Assembly (NCBI GenBank): GCA_016930635.1
Contig: JAFGGI010000031.1
Coordinates: 1 to 42,965 of the forward strand
Direction of reading: 5' to 3'
Source of the DNA: Sedimentisphaerales bacterium
Lineage (GTDB): Bacteria > Planctomycetota > Phycisphaerae > Sedimentisphaerales > UBA12454
Length of the DNA: 42,965 nucleotides
Positions 8,741-17,156 of this stretch are shown piece after piece. Below the pieces are notes generated by a model. That model was not told the DNA's origin, made no database searches, and was given only the letters and a program-made list of their open reading frames with translations. How positions within the stretch are numbered: position 1 is the stretch's first letter; each line of letters opens with the position of its first letter. Made by a program: the position numbers and the translations under genes.

Positions 8741-9020
8741 TTTCCGGCACTCCTTTCCGCCGTTTAAAAACCGGTCCGTCTGGTATACTACGCAAATCAA
8801 CCGGTTTGTGTTTCCCGATACTTTCTATTCAATATTTCACAGACCAATATAACAGATGACGGCTGCCGCCATCCTCTGTATTTATTCGGCTAATAATGGG
8901 AGGTAAAATACTAAAATCTTGGCTTTTTTATAAGATTTTAGCACTTTGACGATGTGGTATAACTGCTTTTTTTAAATGAAGTTATGGGAAAAAGGCTAAT
9001 TTTTGGCTAAAAACAGGGTT

Positions 9021-9929
9021 TTATGCCTGATGCAGTCGCCAGATATTAAAGCTGACCGCCATCCAATAGCCCCATACAGCCCCTAAACAGCCGAATGCGA
9101 CCATTTGTACGGGTAAGACGGCCATTATGGGTCTGATAAAGAAAACCGCCGGCCAGGAAGCCGTTAAACGAGCGAGAGTGCTGTCTTTGGCGTAAGTGAT
9201 TATAGAATAAGAGATTACAACCACCGAAGCTATTGCAGGCCAATAAGCCCTTGAGTTCAAAACCGTCTTGGCTAAAAAGGCACTGGCCCCGAAAGCAATA
9301 AAAACACCAAACGCTATCTGGGCATTGGCAGGCTGAGCTGTAACTCGTCTGAAGCTTGGGTCCGAATAACTTACATCAGAGGCAAGAAGATTGATAAGAA
9401 AACTGGCTATAAATATTGTCCCGATAACTGCCACCACTGCTCGTGCAAAGTCGGGCAGCGGAACTATCGGCTTTACCTGCTCAGGCAGGTCGATTTGTTT
9501 TTTCCTGAAAACTCTGTCAGCTATTACGGCCCCTGCAAAACCACAGGCCACTATTACCAGCCAGATGAAACCTTCAAATCTCAATCTGCTGTAAACTCCC
9601 AGTCTATCGGAAACAGCGGGAGACATCTGGAATATTCTCGATAACGGTGAGCTTTTCAGGCCCCAGATGGCAAGGCCGGCCGGTGCGGCTATTATGCCGA
9701 TCTGTGCGCCGTAAGGGGTGCAAACCGCTGAAGCGATAAAGCCGGCGACAAACGCAAGAAAGGCACATATCCATAAATCAGTAACACCGATACCATCGGC
9801 AAATACGGCGAAAACCTCTCCGGCTTCGGCCGACGGGGCGACATACTGCCAGGGCAAAAAGCCTACCAACATTACACCTACTGCAAGTGCAGCGAATATT
9901 CTTAATCTTGTTATCCAGGAAATTTCCAT
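9021..9929 (-). CDS. Polytopic membrane protein of unknown function
   Basis: 302-residue integral membrane protein with roughly eight hydrophobic segments, beginning with MEISWITRLRIFAALAVGVM and ending near VQMVAFGCLGAVWGYWMAV. Loops are short and contain no recognised catalytic motif. I do not recognise a family. It is followed by csrA and preceded by the H-x-DG protein gene. Its upstream region carries palindromic GTTTAC half-sites overlapping a possible -10 (TAAACT) only 6 nt from the ATG, which suggests an independent, regulated and possibly leaderless transcript. Confidence 0.6.
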   Translation of the reverse strand: MEISWITRLRIFAALAVGVMLVGFLPWQYVAPSAEAGEVFAVFADGIGVTDLWICAFLAFVAGFIASAVCTPYGAQIGIIAAPAGLAIWGLKSSPLSRIFQMSPAVSDRLGVYSRLRFEGFIWLVIVACGFAGAVIADRVFRKKQIDLPEQVKPIVPLPDFARAVVAVIGTIFIASFLINLLASDVSYSDPSFRRVTAQPANAQIAFGVFIAFGASAFLAKTVLNSRAYWPAIASVVVISYSIITYAKDSTLARLTASWPAVFFIRPIMAVLPVQMVAFGCLGAVWGYWMAVSFNIWRLHQA

Positions 9930-9935
9930 GGGAAT

Positions 9936-9963
9936 AGTTTACAGTAAACGGTTCGGCGTTTAC
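9936..9963 (-). promoter_or_regulatory. Palindromic operator-like site over a possible promoter
   Basis: GTTTAC (9937-9942), GTAAAC (9944-9949) and GTTTAC (9958-9963) form two overlapping palindromes: GTTTAC-a-GTAAAC, and GTAAACG with a 6-nt centre and CGTTTAC. A - strand -10 candidate, TAAACT (9936-9941), lies inside. The -35 match is weak. Confidence 0.4.
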
Positions 9964-10006
9964 AGGGAAAAATTGGAGAGTATTTTAACCGTAAATCCGG
10001 CGGCGG

Positions 10007-10711
10007 TTACCATTTCAGAGCAGCGGCTTTTTCAGGGGTTATGAACTCTACCGTTCCGTCATTGAAGATAACGTGACAGCCATTGGGTTCGTGGTGGTCG
10101 AAGGCCATCAGCTCGGCGGTACCATACTTATTCCAGCCGGCGTCGGACTCGAACAGCAATACAGTATCACCAGACGATTGCGGCTGACAACCAGGATTCA
10201 TCGCATAGTGACAATCACCCCAGACTGCAGATGGGCAAATAAAATCCTTTGGAGTTATTACCGGGTCATCAGACCCTGCCAGCTCGACAGCCTCGGCGAT
10301 GAGCAGGTCACACCACCAGTTCGGATCCGGATATCTACCATTATGCAAGAGGGCATAACCATTCAGGCAATAACCAATCTGCAAAATATTGCGACTGCAT
10401 AAATCCAAATCCGATTCAACAACTGGTTCAATATTTTTACGGCTTATTATGCTGTCAGATAAATAATACGAGCTGAATGAATATATTCGCCACAGTAAAA
10501 TTGACGGAGGCAGAAATACTATGGCTCCAACAACGGCAATAAATATAAATTTACGTTTTTTTATAAGGTCGTTTATTTTTAATTTTCTTGTAAGGGATAA
10601 TACGAATACAGCCAACAGCAAAAAAGCAAGCCAGGCTATCAAGCCGGCAAAAATGCAAAACAAATATGATTCCCTGGCAAATTCGATCATGGTATTAAAG
10701 GTTAAATACAC
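10007..10711 (-). CDS. Membrane-anchored H-x-DG family protein
   Basis: 234 residues with two N-terminal membrane segments (about 14-40 and 55-77) and then a soluble domain. The C-terminal motif DHHEPNGCHVIFNDGTVEFI resembles the H-x9-DG signature at the end of planctomycete pseudopilin-like (DUF1559-type) proteins, but there is no prepilin cleavage site. Conserved-looking cysteines are in LDLCSRN, WWCDLL, FICPSA and DCHYAMNPGC. GTG at 10711 directly follows the prfB stop. An in-frame ATG at 10690 is possible, and neither start has a convincing ribosome binding site. It is probably translated with prfB. Function unknown. Confidence 0.6.
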   Translation of the reverse strand: MYLTFNTMIEFARESYLFCIFAGLIAWLAFLLLAVFVLSLTRKLKINDLIKKRKFIFIAVVGAIVFLPPSILLWRIYSFSSYYLSDSIISRKNIEPVVESDLDLCSRNILQIGYCLNGYALLHNGRYPDPNWWCDLLIAEAVELAGSDDPVITPKDFICPSAVWGDCHYAMNPGCQPQSSGDTVLLFESDAGWNKYGTAELMAFDHHEPNGCHVIFNDGTVEFITPEKAAALKW

Positions 10712-11830
10712 TTAACTCTTTTTATGTTTTTTTTCCGCACGATGGTGCAGGTAGCTTTCGATAAACTCCTCAATATCGCCATCGAGGACGGCATCGACGT
10801 TTCCGGTCTGGAAATCAGTACGGTGGTCCTTTACCATCTGGTAAGGCTGGAGGACATAGCTGCGGATCTGGCTGCCCCAGGCAATTTCGCCTTTTGCGCC
10901 GTAAAGTTTTGCAAGCTCAGAGTCGCGTTTCTGCTGTTCGAGCATATACAGTTTACTTTTTAACATCCTCATTGCCTCTGCTTTGTTGCGATGCTGGCTG
11001 CGATCGTTTTGGCACTGGACAACGACGCCGGTGGGGTTATGTGTAATTCTTACCGCTGAGCTTGTTTTGTTGACGTGCTGGCCGCCTGCGCCTCCTGCGC
11101 GATAGTAATCAATCCTGAGGTCTTCTTCATCTATCTCGATATTTATCGTATCATCGTATTCGGGCAGGCAGTCAACAGCAGCAAAGCTGGTATGACGTCT
11201 TTTGTTAGAATCGAACGGGCTTATCCGCACGAGTCTGTGCACACCCATTTCGCAGGAGAGTTTGCCGAAGGCAAACGGGCCGCTGACCTTTAACGTGACC
11301 GAGCGCAGGCCTGCCTCTTCGCCGGGAACCACATCCAGTTGTTCGTATTCAAATTTATTCTGCTGGAAGTAGCGAGTGTACATTCGCAGGAGCATATTGG
11401 TCCAGTCGCAGCTTTCGGTTCCGCCTGCACCGGCGTGGATACTGAAGAAACAGTTTTTCATATCGTCGGGGCCGCTGAGCGTGCTGGTGAGTTCTATCCG
11501 GTCGCATTTTTTCTCGAGAAAAAGCATATCCTTTTCGACATCTGAAAGGGCCTGTTCATCTTTTTCCGCTGCGGCGAGGTCAAGAAGGTCGGCAAGGTCT
11601 TTGGTCTCTGAATCGATTTGAATTACCGGCTCGATGACAGTTTTAATCGCACTTAGCTGTGAAACAACCGTTTTGGCGGTGTCCTGGTTGTCCCAGAAGC
11701 CGGCGCGGGTCATTTGCTTTTCGAGCTTTTGCCGATCGGCCTGTTTGGCAGAGACATCGAGACATTCCCATATCTTTGCTACCCGATTCCTCAAGTCATC
11801 AATTCGCTGTTTAAGTTCCGTTAATTCCAT
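10712..11830 (-). CDS. prfB: Peptide chain release factor 2
   Basis: Class I release factor recognising UGA and UAA and releasing the nascent chain at the ribosome. The 372 residues include the tripeptide anticodon SPF (204-206) and the catalytic GGQ (249-251) in GAGGQHVNKTSSAV. The frame is continuous from ATG. At codons 24-25, where many bacteria carry the CUU-UGA-C programmed +1 frameshift, this gene reads CTC GAT. The autoregulatory frameshift is therefore absent. AGGAT 6 nt upstream supports the ATG. It is transcribed from a strong promoter that abuts the promoter of the divergent reductase gene. Confidence 0.96.
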   Translation of the reverse strand: MELTELKQRIDDLRNRVAKIWECLDVSAKQADRQKLEKQMTRAGFWDNQDTAKTVVSQLSAIKTVIEPVIQIDSETKDLADLLDLAAAEKDEQALSDVEKDMLFLEKKCDRIELTSTLSGPDDMKNCFFSIHAGAGGTESCDWTNMLLRMYTRYFQQNKFEYEQLDVVPGEEAGLRSVTLKVSGPFAFGKLSCEMGVHRLVRISPFDSNKRRHTSFAAVDCLPEYDDTINIEIDEEDLRIDYYRAGGAGGQHVNKTSSAVRITHNPTGVVVQCQNDRSQHRNKAEAMRMLKSKLYMLEQQKRDSELAKLYGAKGEIAWGSQIRSYVLQPYQMVKDHRTDFQTGNVDAVLDGDIEEFIESYLHHRAEKKHKKS

Positions 11831-11856
11831 ATCTTATCCTGAATGTTCAAGGCCGT

Positions 11857-11885
11857 TTTATAACAAATTAACCGCTCATTTGCAA
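11857..11885 (-). promoter_or_regulatory. Promoter of prfB
   Basis: On the - strand, TTGCAA (11880-11885), 17-nt spacer, TATAAA (11857-11862), with an extended -10 TGT. Its -35 is immediately next to the -35 of the divergent promoter. Confidence 0.7.
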
Positions 11886-11914
11886 TTGCCAAAAAAACCC
11901 TGCTGTGATAAACT
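11886..11914 (+). promoter_or_regulatory. Promoter of the aldo/keto reductase gene
   Basis: TTGCCA (11886-11891), 17-nt spacer, TAAACT (11909-11914), with TG one base before the -10. It is back to back with the prfB promoter. Confidence 0.6.
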
Positions 11915-11940
11915 ATCTGCTGTTAATCAGGGATGTGAAA

Positions 11941-12885
11941 ATGAAAACTGCGAAACTCGGAAATTCAGAGCTCGAACTAACCAAGGTCGGATTGGGAACC
12001 TGGGCTATAGGCGGGCCATGGGAGTACGGCTGGGGACAGCAAAACGATGATGATTCGGCGGCAGCTATTTTAGAGGCAATGGACGTCGGGGTAAACTGGA
12101 TCGACACTGCAGCTGTTTACGGCTGCGGGCACAGCGAGGAAATTGTCGGCAAGACGCTCAAGCAAATCTCACAAAAACCCATCATCGCTACCAAGTGCAG
12201 CCTGGGCTGGAACGAAAGAAGAGAAAAGGTCAGTTGCCTAAAGGCTAAAAGTATTCTTGCCGAATGTGATGCATCATTGAAACGGCTCGGCGTAGATGTT
12301 ATTGATCTTTACCAAATGCACTGGCCTGAGCCCGAAGAAGATTTGGAAGAAGGTTATGAAGCGATGGCGAAATGTGTCAGGGCCGGCAAGGTTCGTTATC
12401 TCGGTGTTTCAAATTTTACCGTTGAGCAGATGAAACGCGTAATGGATATTCATCCTGTCACATCTCTTCAGCCGCCTTATAGTATGCTCAGACGAGATGT
12501 TGAAAAGGAGCTGCTCGGCTTTTGTGCGGAGAATAACATTGGTGTAATAGTTTACAGCCCGCTGCAAAAGGGATTGCTGACCGGCAAATTCACGCTCGAA
12601 AAAATCGCAAGCCTGCCCGTTGATGACGTTCGACACATGGATGCAAATTATAAGCCGCCTCTTGTCGAGAAGAATTTTAAAATTATCGAACAGTTAAAAT
12701 TAATCGCGAAACGAAACGGTATTACCGTTACTCAGCTTGCGATAAGCTGGACACTGAGAAGACCTGAAGTTACGGCGGCAATTGTCGGGGCCCGCAGAGC
12801 AGGACAAATTACTCAAACTGCCCCGGCAGGTGATGTTACTTTGTCAGATGACGACATAGCTGAAATAGAAAAGCTGCTGAAGTAA
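11941..12885 (+). CDS. Aldo/keto reductase
   Basis: NAD(P)H-dependent oxidoreductase of the aldo/keto reductase superfamily, 314 residues from ATG 11941. The start is chosen because the family N-terminus (KLGNSELELTKVGLGTWAIGG) begins here and because the upstream extension overlaps the promoter. The catalytic tetrad is visible as DTAAVYG (Asp and Tyr), the Lys of IIATKCSLGW and the His of LYQMHWPEP. The C-terminal cofactor-binding segment is AAIVGARRAGQI. The family acts on sugar or keto aldehydes; the substrate cannot be read from sequence. It is probably cytoplasmic. A four-helix-bundle gene and purB follow on the same strand. Confidence 0.9.
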   Translation: MKTAKLGNSELELTKVGLGTWAIGGPWEYGWGQQNDDDSAAAILEAMDVGVNWIDTAAVYGCGHSEEIVGKTLKQISQKPIIATKCSLGWNERREKVSCLKAKSILAECDASLKRLGVDVIDLYQMHWPEPEEDLEEGYEAMAKCVRAGKVRYLGVSNFTVEQMKRVMDIHPVTSLQPPYSMLRRDVEKELLGFCAENNIGVIVYSPLQKGLLTGKFTLEKIASLPVDDVRHMDANYKPPLVEKNFKIIEQLKLIAKRNGITVTQLAISWTLRRPEVTAAIVGARRAGQITQTAPAGDVTLSDDDIAEIEKLLK

Positions 12886-13327
12886 ATTTAAAACTAAAAA
12901 CCAAAAATGCAAAATCAAAACTCAAAAATTAAAACTGAACTTAAACACAGAACGTATAAATATTCGATTGAAATCATAAAATTCATCGATTCTTTACCTA
13001 AAGATTCTACTACGAGCGTTCTGTCGCAGCAACTTTTGAGATCTGCCACATCAGTCGGGGCAAATCTTGTAGAGGCCAAAGGTGCCAGCTCCAAAAGGGA
13101 TTTTATAAATTTCTTCAGCTATTCACTAAAATCAGCTAATGAAAGTTTATATTGGTTAGGATTACTTCGTGATGCCAAAGGATTAAATGGCGAAAAAACA
13201 AAGTATCTTTTAGATGAAACAAAAGAACTTGCTAATATCATCGGTTCAAGTATTCTAACAATGAAAGGTAAAAGATAAATTTTAAGTTTTTAATTTTGGT
13301 TTTGAGTTTTAATATTTAAATTTTAAC
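12884..13327. repeat. A/T-rich imperfect inverted repeats flanking the four-helix-bundle gene
   Basis: The segments 12884-12936 and 13276-13327 are made of A4-5/C/T words on one side and their complement on the other. They share the perfect core AAAACTCAAAA / TTTTGAGTTTT plus flanking similar words. The gene start codon lies inside the left arm. This pattern is absent from the neighbouring genes. Confidence 0.5.
12907..13278 (+). CDS. Four-helix-bundle protein (23S rRNA intervening-sequence protein family)
   Basis: 123-residue, largely helical protein with the family hallmarks: a YKYSIEIIKFIDSLP start, LLRSATSVGANLVEAKGASS, FINFFSYSLKSANESLYWL and a final LANIIGSSI helix. Members are known from insertions in 23S rRNA genes, as stand-alone genes, and as the related accessory protein of diversity-generating retroelements; here it stands alone. 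It is extremely A/T-rich compared with its neighbours. Both ends lie in A/T-rich sequence containing an 11-bp inverted repeat (AAAACTCAAAA, 12917-12927 and 13300-13310), so it looks like an inserted cassette. There is no clear Shine-Dalgarno sequence. Function unknown. Confidence 0.85.
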   Translation: MQNQNSKIKTELKHRTYKYSIEIIKFIDSLPKDSTTSVLSQQLLRSATSVGANLVEAKGASSKRDFINFFSYSLKSANESLYWLGLLRDAKGLNGEKTKYLLDETKELANIIGSSILTMKGKR

Positions 13328-13351
13328 TTTTTTTAGTACGAGGGTTAAAAG

Positions 13352-14785
13352 ATGGCTAAAAACAATGACGTTTATACTTCGCCTTTAGTTGAACGAAACG
13401 CTTCGAAACAAATGTCGGAACTTTTCGGCAGCCAGAGGAAATTTTCAACCTGGCGAAAACTATGGCTTGAACTTGCGAAGGCTCAAAAGAAACTCGGCCT
13501 GAAAATCAGTCAGGTCCAGATAAGTCAGATGGCCAAACATCTGAACGATATAGATTTTGAAAAGGCCGCAAAGTATGAGAAAAAATTTCGTCATGATGTA
13601 ATGGCTCATATTCACACCTTCGGTGAAGCTGCGCCGAAAGCCGCAGCGATAATTCACCTCGGCGCAACGAGCTGTTACGTAGGCGACAATGCGGATTTGA
13701 TAATTATGCGCGACGCGATGAAGATAATTGCGCACAAGCTGGCGATTCTAATTAACTCGCTTTCAAATTTTGCAAAAAAATATCGCGATCTTCCCACATT
13801 AGGTTTCACTCATTATCAGCCTGCACAGCTGACCACCGTCGGCAAACGTGCTGCTTTGTGGTGCAATGATTTCATTATCGACCTTGCCGACGTTGAATAC
13901 AGAATAAAGACTATACCTTTGCGGGGAGTAAAAGGTACGACCGGTACGCAGGCTTCGTTTGTTGAACTCTTCGGCGGTAAAAGCAGCAAGGTTAAACAGC
14001 TCGATAAATTAATTGCAAAGGCTTTCGGTTTTGAGAATATCTGTCCTGTCACCGGCCAAACCTATCAGCGCAAGATAGATTCGCTCATAATCAATACACT
14101 TGCGGGCATAGCACAATCGGCACACAAGCTCTGCAATGATATTCGTCTGCTGGCGAACCTGAAGGAAATCGAAGAACCTTTCGAAAAATCACAGGTAGGC
14201 TCAAGCGCAATGGCATATAAGAGAAATCCGATGCGGTGCGAACGCACTACAGGACTGGCGAGATTTTTGATCGGCCTTTCGAGTAATCCGCAAATGACCG
14301 CATCTGAGCAGTGGCTTGAAAGAACGCTGGACGACTCAGCCAATCGGCGGATAGTGATACCCGAGGCATTTCTCGCGGCCGACGGGATTCTTGAAATCCT
14401 GATAAATATATCCAGCGGACTTGTGGTTTATCCGAAAGTAATCGCGGCAAGGATAGATTCGGAACTGCCCTTTATGGCAACGGAAAATATTCTGATGGCC
14501 GCTGTCAAGGCGGGCGGAAACAGGCAAAAGCTGCACGAAAAAATCCGGGTGCACTCTCATGCCGCCGCCGAGCAGGTCAAAAAATTCGGCAAAGCTAATG
14601 ACCTGATAGAAAGACTTCAAAAAGATGAGGCTTTTGCAAAAGTAGATTTCAAAAAGGTTTTGAATCCGGCCGATTATATCGGCAGAGCGCCGCAGCAGGT
14701 CGATGAATTCATAAAATCAACGGTAAAATGCGCACTGAAAAAATATCGCGGAAAACTTCACAGGAAAGTAGAACTCAACGTTTAA
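13352..14785 (+). CDS. purB: Adenylosuccinate lyase
   Basis: Acts twice in purine synthesis: it cleaves SAICAR to AICAR and adenylosuccinate to AMP, releasing fumarate. The 477 residues contain the fumarase/aspartase superfamily signature as [10 protein letters not shown], the active-site region [10 protein letters not shown] near residue 80, [10 protein letters not shown], and the TH of [10 protein letters not shown]. Length and motifs resemble the longer eukaryote-like ADSL branch. GAGGG lies 9 nt before the ATG. purC, which makes its substrate, is at 40096 in the same window but not linked. pyrE follows 16 nt downstream, so the two nucleotide genes are probably co-transcribed. Confidence 0.95.
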   Translation: MAKNNDVYTSPLVERNASKQMSELFGSQRKFSTWRKLWLELAKAQKKLGLKISQVQISQMAKHLNDIDFEKAAKYEKKFRHDVMAHIHTFGEAAPKAAAIIHLGATSCYVGDNADLIIMRDAMKIIAHKLAILINSLSNFAKKYRDLPTLGFTHYQPAQLTTVGKRAALWCNDFIIDLADVEYRIKTIPLRGVKGTTGTQASFVELFGGKSSKVKQLDKLIAKAFGFENICPVTGQTYQRKIDSLIINTLAGIAQSAHKLCNDIRLLANLKEIEEPFEKSQVGSSAMAYKRNPMRCERTTGLARFLIGLSSNPQMTASEQWLERTLDDSANRRIVIPEAFLAADGILEILINISSGLVVYPKVIAARIDSELPFMATENILMAAVKAGGNRQKLHEKIRVHSHAAAEQVKKFGKANDLIERLQKDEAFAKVDFKKVLNPADYIGRAPQQVDEFIKSTVKCALKKYRGKLHRKVELNV

Positions 14786-14801
14786 AAAGGCAGTTATAAT
14801 T

Positions 14802-15326
14802 ATGGACAGACAGGAACTTATAAGCCGGGTCAAGGAAACAAGTTATCTCGAAGGGGATTTTACATTACGCAGCGGAAAAAAGAGCAAATACTACCTGGAT
14901 AAATATCTTTTCGAGACTCAGCCTGATATATTAGAGGCTCTGGGAGGCGAATTTGCAAAACACGCCGGTGATGATGTTGACGTAATTGCAGGCGCCGAAC
15001 TCGGCGGTGTCGCGCTTGCGGCAGCAGCGGCAATGCAAACGGGCAAAAGATGGATAATCATCCGCAACAGCAAAAAAGATTACGGCACAAGTAAAATGAT
15101 CGAAGGTGTGTTAAATAAAGGTGAAGTTGTACTGCTGGTCGAAGATATTGCAACCACCGGCGGACAGGTCCTGGAAGCTGCGAAAATTATCACCGAAGCA
15201 GGCGCTAAAGTCAAAAAGATCGTCTGTGTCATCGACCGCAGGCAAGGTGCAGGTGAAAACATAACCGGCGCAGGTTATAAGTTCGAAAGCATTCTGACAA
15301 AAGAGGATCTCGGTATAAAAGATTAA
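14802..15326 (+). CDS. pyrE: Orotate phosphoribosyltransferase
   Basis: Converts orotate and PRPP to OMP in pyrimidine synthesis. The 174 residues have the N-terminal FTLRSGKKSKYYLDKY segment, the AGAELGGVALAAA loop, the RNSKKDYGT flexible loop, and the PRPP-binding motif VVLLVEDIATTGGQ with its two acidic residues. It lies 16 nt after purB and 22 nt before a membrane protein gene, all on +. AAGG precedes the start at a fair distance. The identification is firm. Confidence 0.94.
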   Translation: MDRQELISRVKETSYLEGDFTLRSGKKSKYYLDKYLFETQPDILEALGGEFAKHAGDDVDVIAGAELGGVALAAAAAMQTGKRWIIIRNSKKDYGTSKMIEGVLNKGEVVLLVEDIATTGGQVLEAAKIITEAGAKVKKIVCVIDRRQGAGENITGAGYKFESILTKEDLGIKD

Positions 15327-15348
15327 CTCAGGCGGAGAATTTAAATTT

Positions 15349-15960
15349 ATGAAGCCCCGTAAAGGCCAGCTGCCGATTCTATTTTTTATTGTTTTATCTG
15401 TAATTGCCTTTGGCTTTCATTTCATCAGCAAAAAAGATTATGAATTTGTCATTTATGTCGGGGTTATAATTTTCTTTTCTTTTATTTTTATCATTTCCAA
15501 CGACAAAATTTATTATCCTAACGGTGTTCTCTGGGCCCTGGCTATATGGGCACTTAGCCATATGGCTGGCGGAGCTATATACTTAAGCGGGACACGTTTA
15601 TACGACCTCATCTTAATTCCAATCTCACAAAATTATCCTATACTGCGATATGACCAGGCTGTTCATATATTCGGATTCGGAGCAGCCACTGTTGCCGTTT
15701 TTTATTTATTAAAACCCATGCTCAAAAACTGCACTGAGCATCCGGCTGCTTTGGCGATCGTAATAATTTGCACCGGGCTGGGAATTGGAGCGCTTAATGA
15801 AATAGCCGAGGCTCTTGTCAGTACAATTGTACCGCGGTCCGGGGTGGGCGGTTATGTAAATACAAGTCTCGACCTGGTCGCTGATATCATCGGATCAATA
15901 CTGGCATATATAGTTATTCGTTTGACTGACAAGGATTTTAAAATCCAAAGCAGCGATTGA
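15349..15960 (+). CDS. YjdF/DUF2238-like membrane protein
   Basis: 203-residue protein with about six membrane segments. It carries the pattern I associate with the YjdF (DUF2238) family: HMAGGAIY, YDQAVHIFGFG, NEIAEALV and a final NTSLDLVADIIGS. The conserved His, Asp and Glu residues fall in or near the membrane, suggesting metal or proton chemistry, but the function of the family is not known to me. It is third in the purB-pyrE run. Its 3' end overlaps coaB on the other strand by 23 bp, and no terminator is seen between. Confidence 0.65.
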   Translation: MKPRKGQLPILFFIVLSVIAFGFHFISKKDYEFVIYVGVIIFFSFIFIISNDKIYYPNGVLWALAIWALSHMAGGAIYLSGTRLYDLILIPISQNYPILRYDQAVHIFGFGAATVAVFYLLKPMLKNCTEHPAALAIVIICTGLGIGALNEIAEALVSTIVPRSGVGGYVNTSLDLVADIIGSILAYIVIRLTDKDFKIQSSD

Positions 15961-16579
15961 TATGCTTTAGTATCTCCCGGGCAGATACGGATTTTTTTGC
16001 ATCAGTTAATTTTATCCACTTACCTTTAGCGGGTTTTATCTCGATCGCTGAACTTTCCGCTCCAATAGCCGATGGTCTGTTGGCAATTATCATATCGAGA
16101 TTTTTATCTTTCAGTTTTTTCTCAGCATTTTTTCGCAGGTTTTTATCTTCGAGCGCAAAACCGACGATAACATGGTCTTTCTTTTTATTTTTCCCTGCCC
16201 ATTTTAAAATATCAACAGTCGGTTTTAATTGAATAGTTAAATTCTTTGCGGTTTTTTTTATCTTTGTTTTCGATTTTTTTGCCGGCTTATAATCAGATAC
16301 AGCAGCAGCCATTATGAGGCAATCACATTTTTTGAAATTGTTTTTTACGGCTTTAAACATATCATCAGTACTGACTGTTTCTATAAGTTTTACCCCTTTG
16401 GGCGGCTCTAACGAAGCGGGCGCACTTATTAATGTTACCTTGTGTCCTGCTTTGAGGGCAGCGGCGGCCAGGGCATAACCCATTTCCCCGCTGCTTGCAT
16501 TGGAAATAAAACGGACAGGATCAATATATTCTCTTGTCCCGGCGGCTGTAATCAGGAAATGCTTCTTGTTCGACTTCAT
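15938..16579 (-). CDS. coaB: Phosphopantothenoylcysteine synthetase (separate CoaB)
   Basis: Couples 4'-phosphopantothenate to cysteine in coenzyme A synthesis, normally using CTP. The 213 residues match the C-terminal half of fused CoaBC. They have the ITAAGTREYIDPVRFISN nucleotide-binding start, IMAAAVSDYKPA, the conserved Lys in QLKPTVDIL, VGFALE and IIANRPSAIG. In most bacteria this domain is fused to CoaC. Here the two are separate genes overlapping by 4 bp (ATGA), which suggests translational coupling in place of fusion. It is the last gene of the pheA operon and converges on the YjdF-like gene. Confidence 0.92.
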   Translation of the reverse strand: MKSNKKHFLITAAGTREYIDPVRFISNASSGEMGYALAAAALKAGHKVTLISAPASLEPPKGVKLIETVSTDDMFKAVKNNFKKCDCLIMAAAVSDYKPAKKSKTKIKKTAKNLTIQLKPTVDILKWAGKNKKKDHVIVGFALEDKNLRKNAEKKLKDKNLDMIIANRPSAIGAESSAIEIKPAKGKWIKLTDAKKSVSAREILKHINRCFGF

Positions 16580-17145
16580 TTACTTTTTGTCATTTTTTCC
16601 AGCCGGCTTATGATATCGCCGACTTCTGCCATTCTGCCGATCCCTTCTGTTCCGCAGGCAAGACGTCCTTTTGCAGGCCCGATCATCTCAAACCCCATTT
16701 CGCCGAGCGTTTTAACGTTCCACTGAACGGCGGGATTAGTCCACATTTTTTCGTTCATTGCCGGGGCGAAAAGGATTTTTTTCTGCCAGCAGGCACATAA
16801 CATTGTACTAAGCAGATCATCGCATACGGCATTCGCAGCTTTGCCGATTATATTTGCCGTTGCAGGCGCGACAACAACAATGTCCGCACTGTCGGTCAGA
16901 TGAATATGTTCGATCCGGGTCCCGGAAGGGTTTTCCCACATACTGTTATAAACAGGTCTTTGTGTTACCGCCTCGAAGCTTTTCGGCAAAACAAATCTGC
17001 ATGCATTTTCAGTCATAACCGTATCCACACTCGCTCCGGCTGCGGTCAGTTTACTTGCGAGGTCCACTGCTTTATAAACAGCCACTCCTCCGCTTACACC
17101 AAGCAGCACGGTCAATCCTTTGAGTTGAGAGTTTTTTGGGGCCAT
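16576..17145 (-). CDS. coaC: Phosphopantothenoylcysteine decarboxylase (separate CoaC)
   Basis: FMN-dependent decarboxylation of phosphopantothenoylcysteine to 4'-phosphopantetheine. The 189 residues are a flavoprotein fold: VLLGVSGGVAVYKAVDL near the start, the catalytic His in IEHIHLTD, APATANIIGKAANAVCDDLL, the substrate-binding PAMNEKMW and the lid cysteine in GRLACG. It ends 4 bp into coaB and starts 11 nt after rpoZ. Together with coaB it replaces the usual fused CoaBC. Confidence 0.93.
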   Translation of the reverse strand: MAPKNSQLKGLTVLLGVSGGVAVYKAVDLASKLTAAGASVDTVMTENACRFVLPKSFEAVTQRPVYNSMWENPSGTRIEHIHLTDSADIVVVAPATANIIGKAANAVCDDLLSTMLCACWQKKILFAPAMNEKMWTNPAVQWNVKTLGEMGFEMIGPAKGRLACGTEGIGRMAEVGDIISRLEKMTKSK

Positions 17146-17156
17146 TGGTCAGCTGC

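Noticed and set aside
8912-8941. CTAAAATCTT/AAGATTTTAG inverted repeat as a terminator of the membrane protein gene
   Set aside because: It is A/T-rich, has a 10-nt loop and no clear T-tract on the transcribed strand; it is too weak to list as a terminator.
11740-11790. Programmed frameshift in prfB
   Set aside because: No stop codon and no slippery CUU-UGA in the expected place; the frame is continuous.
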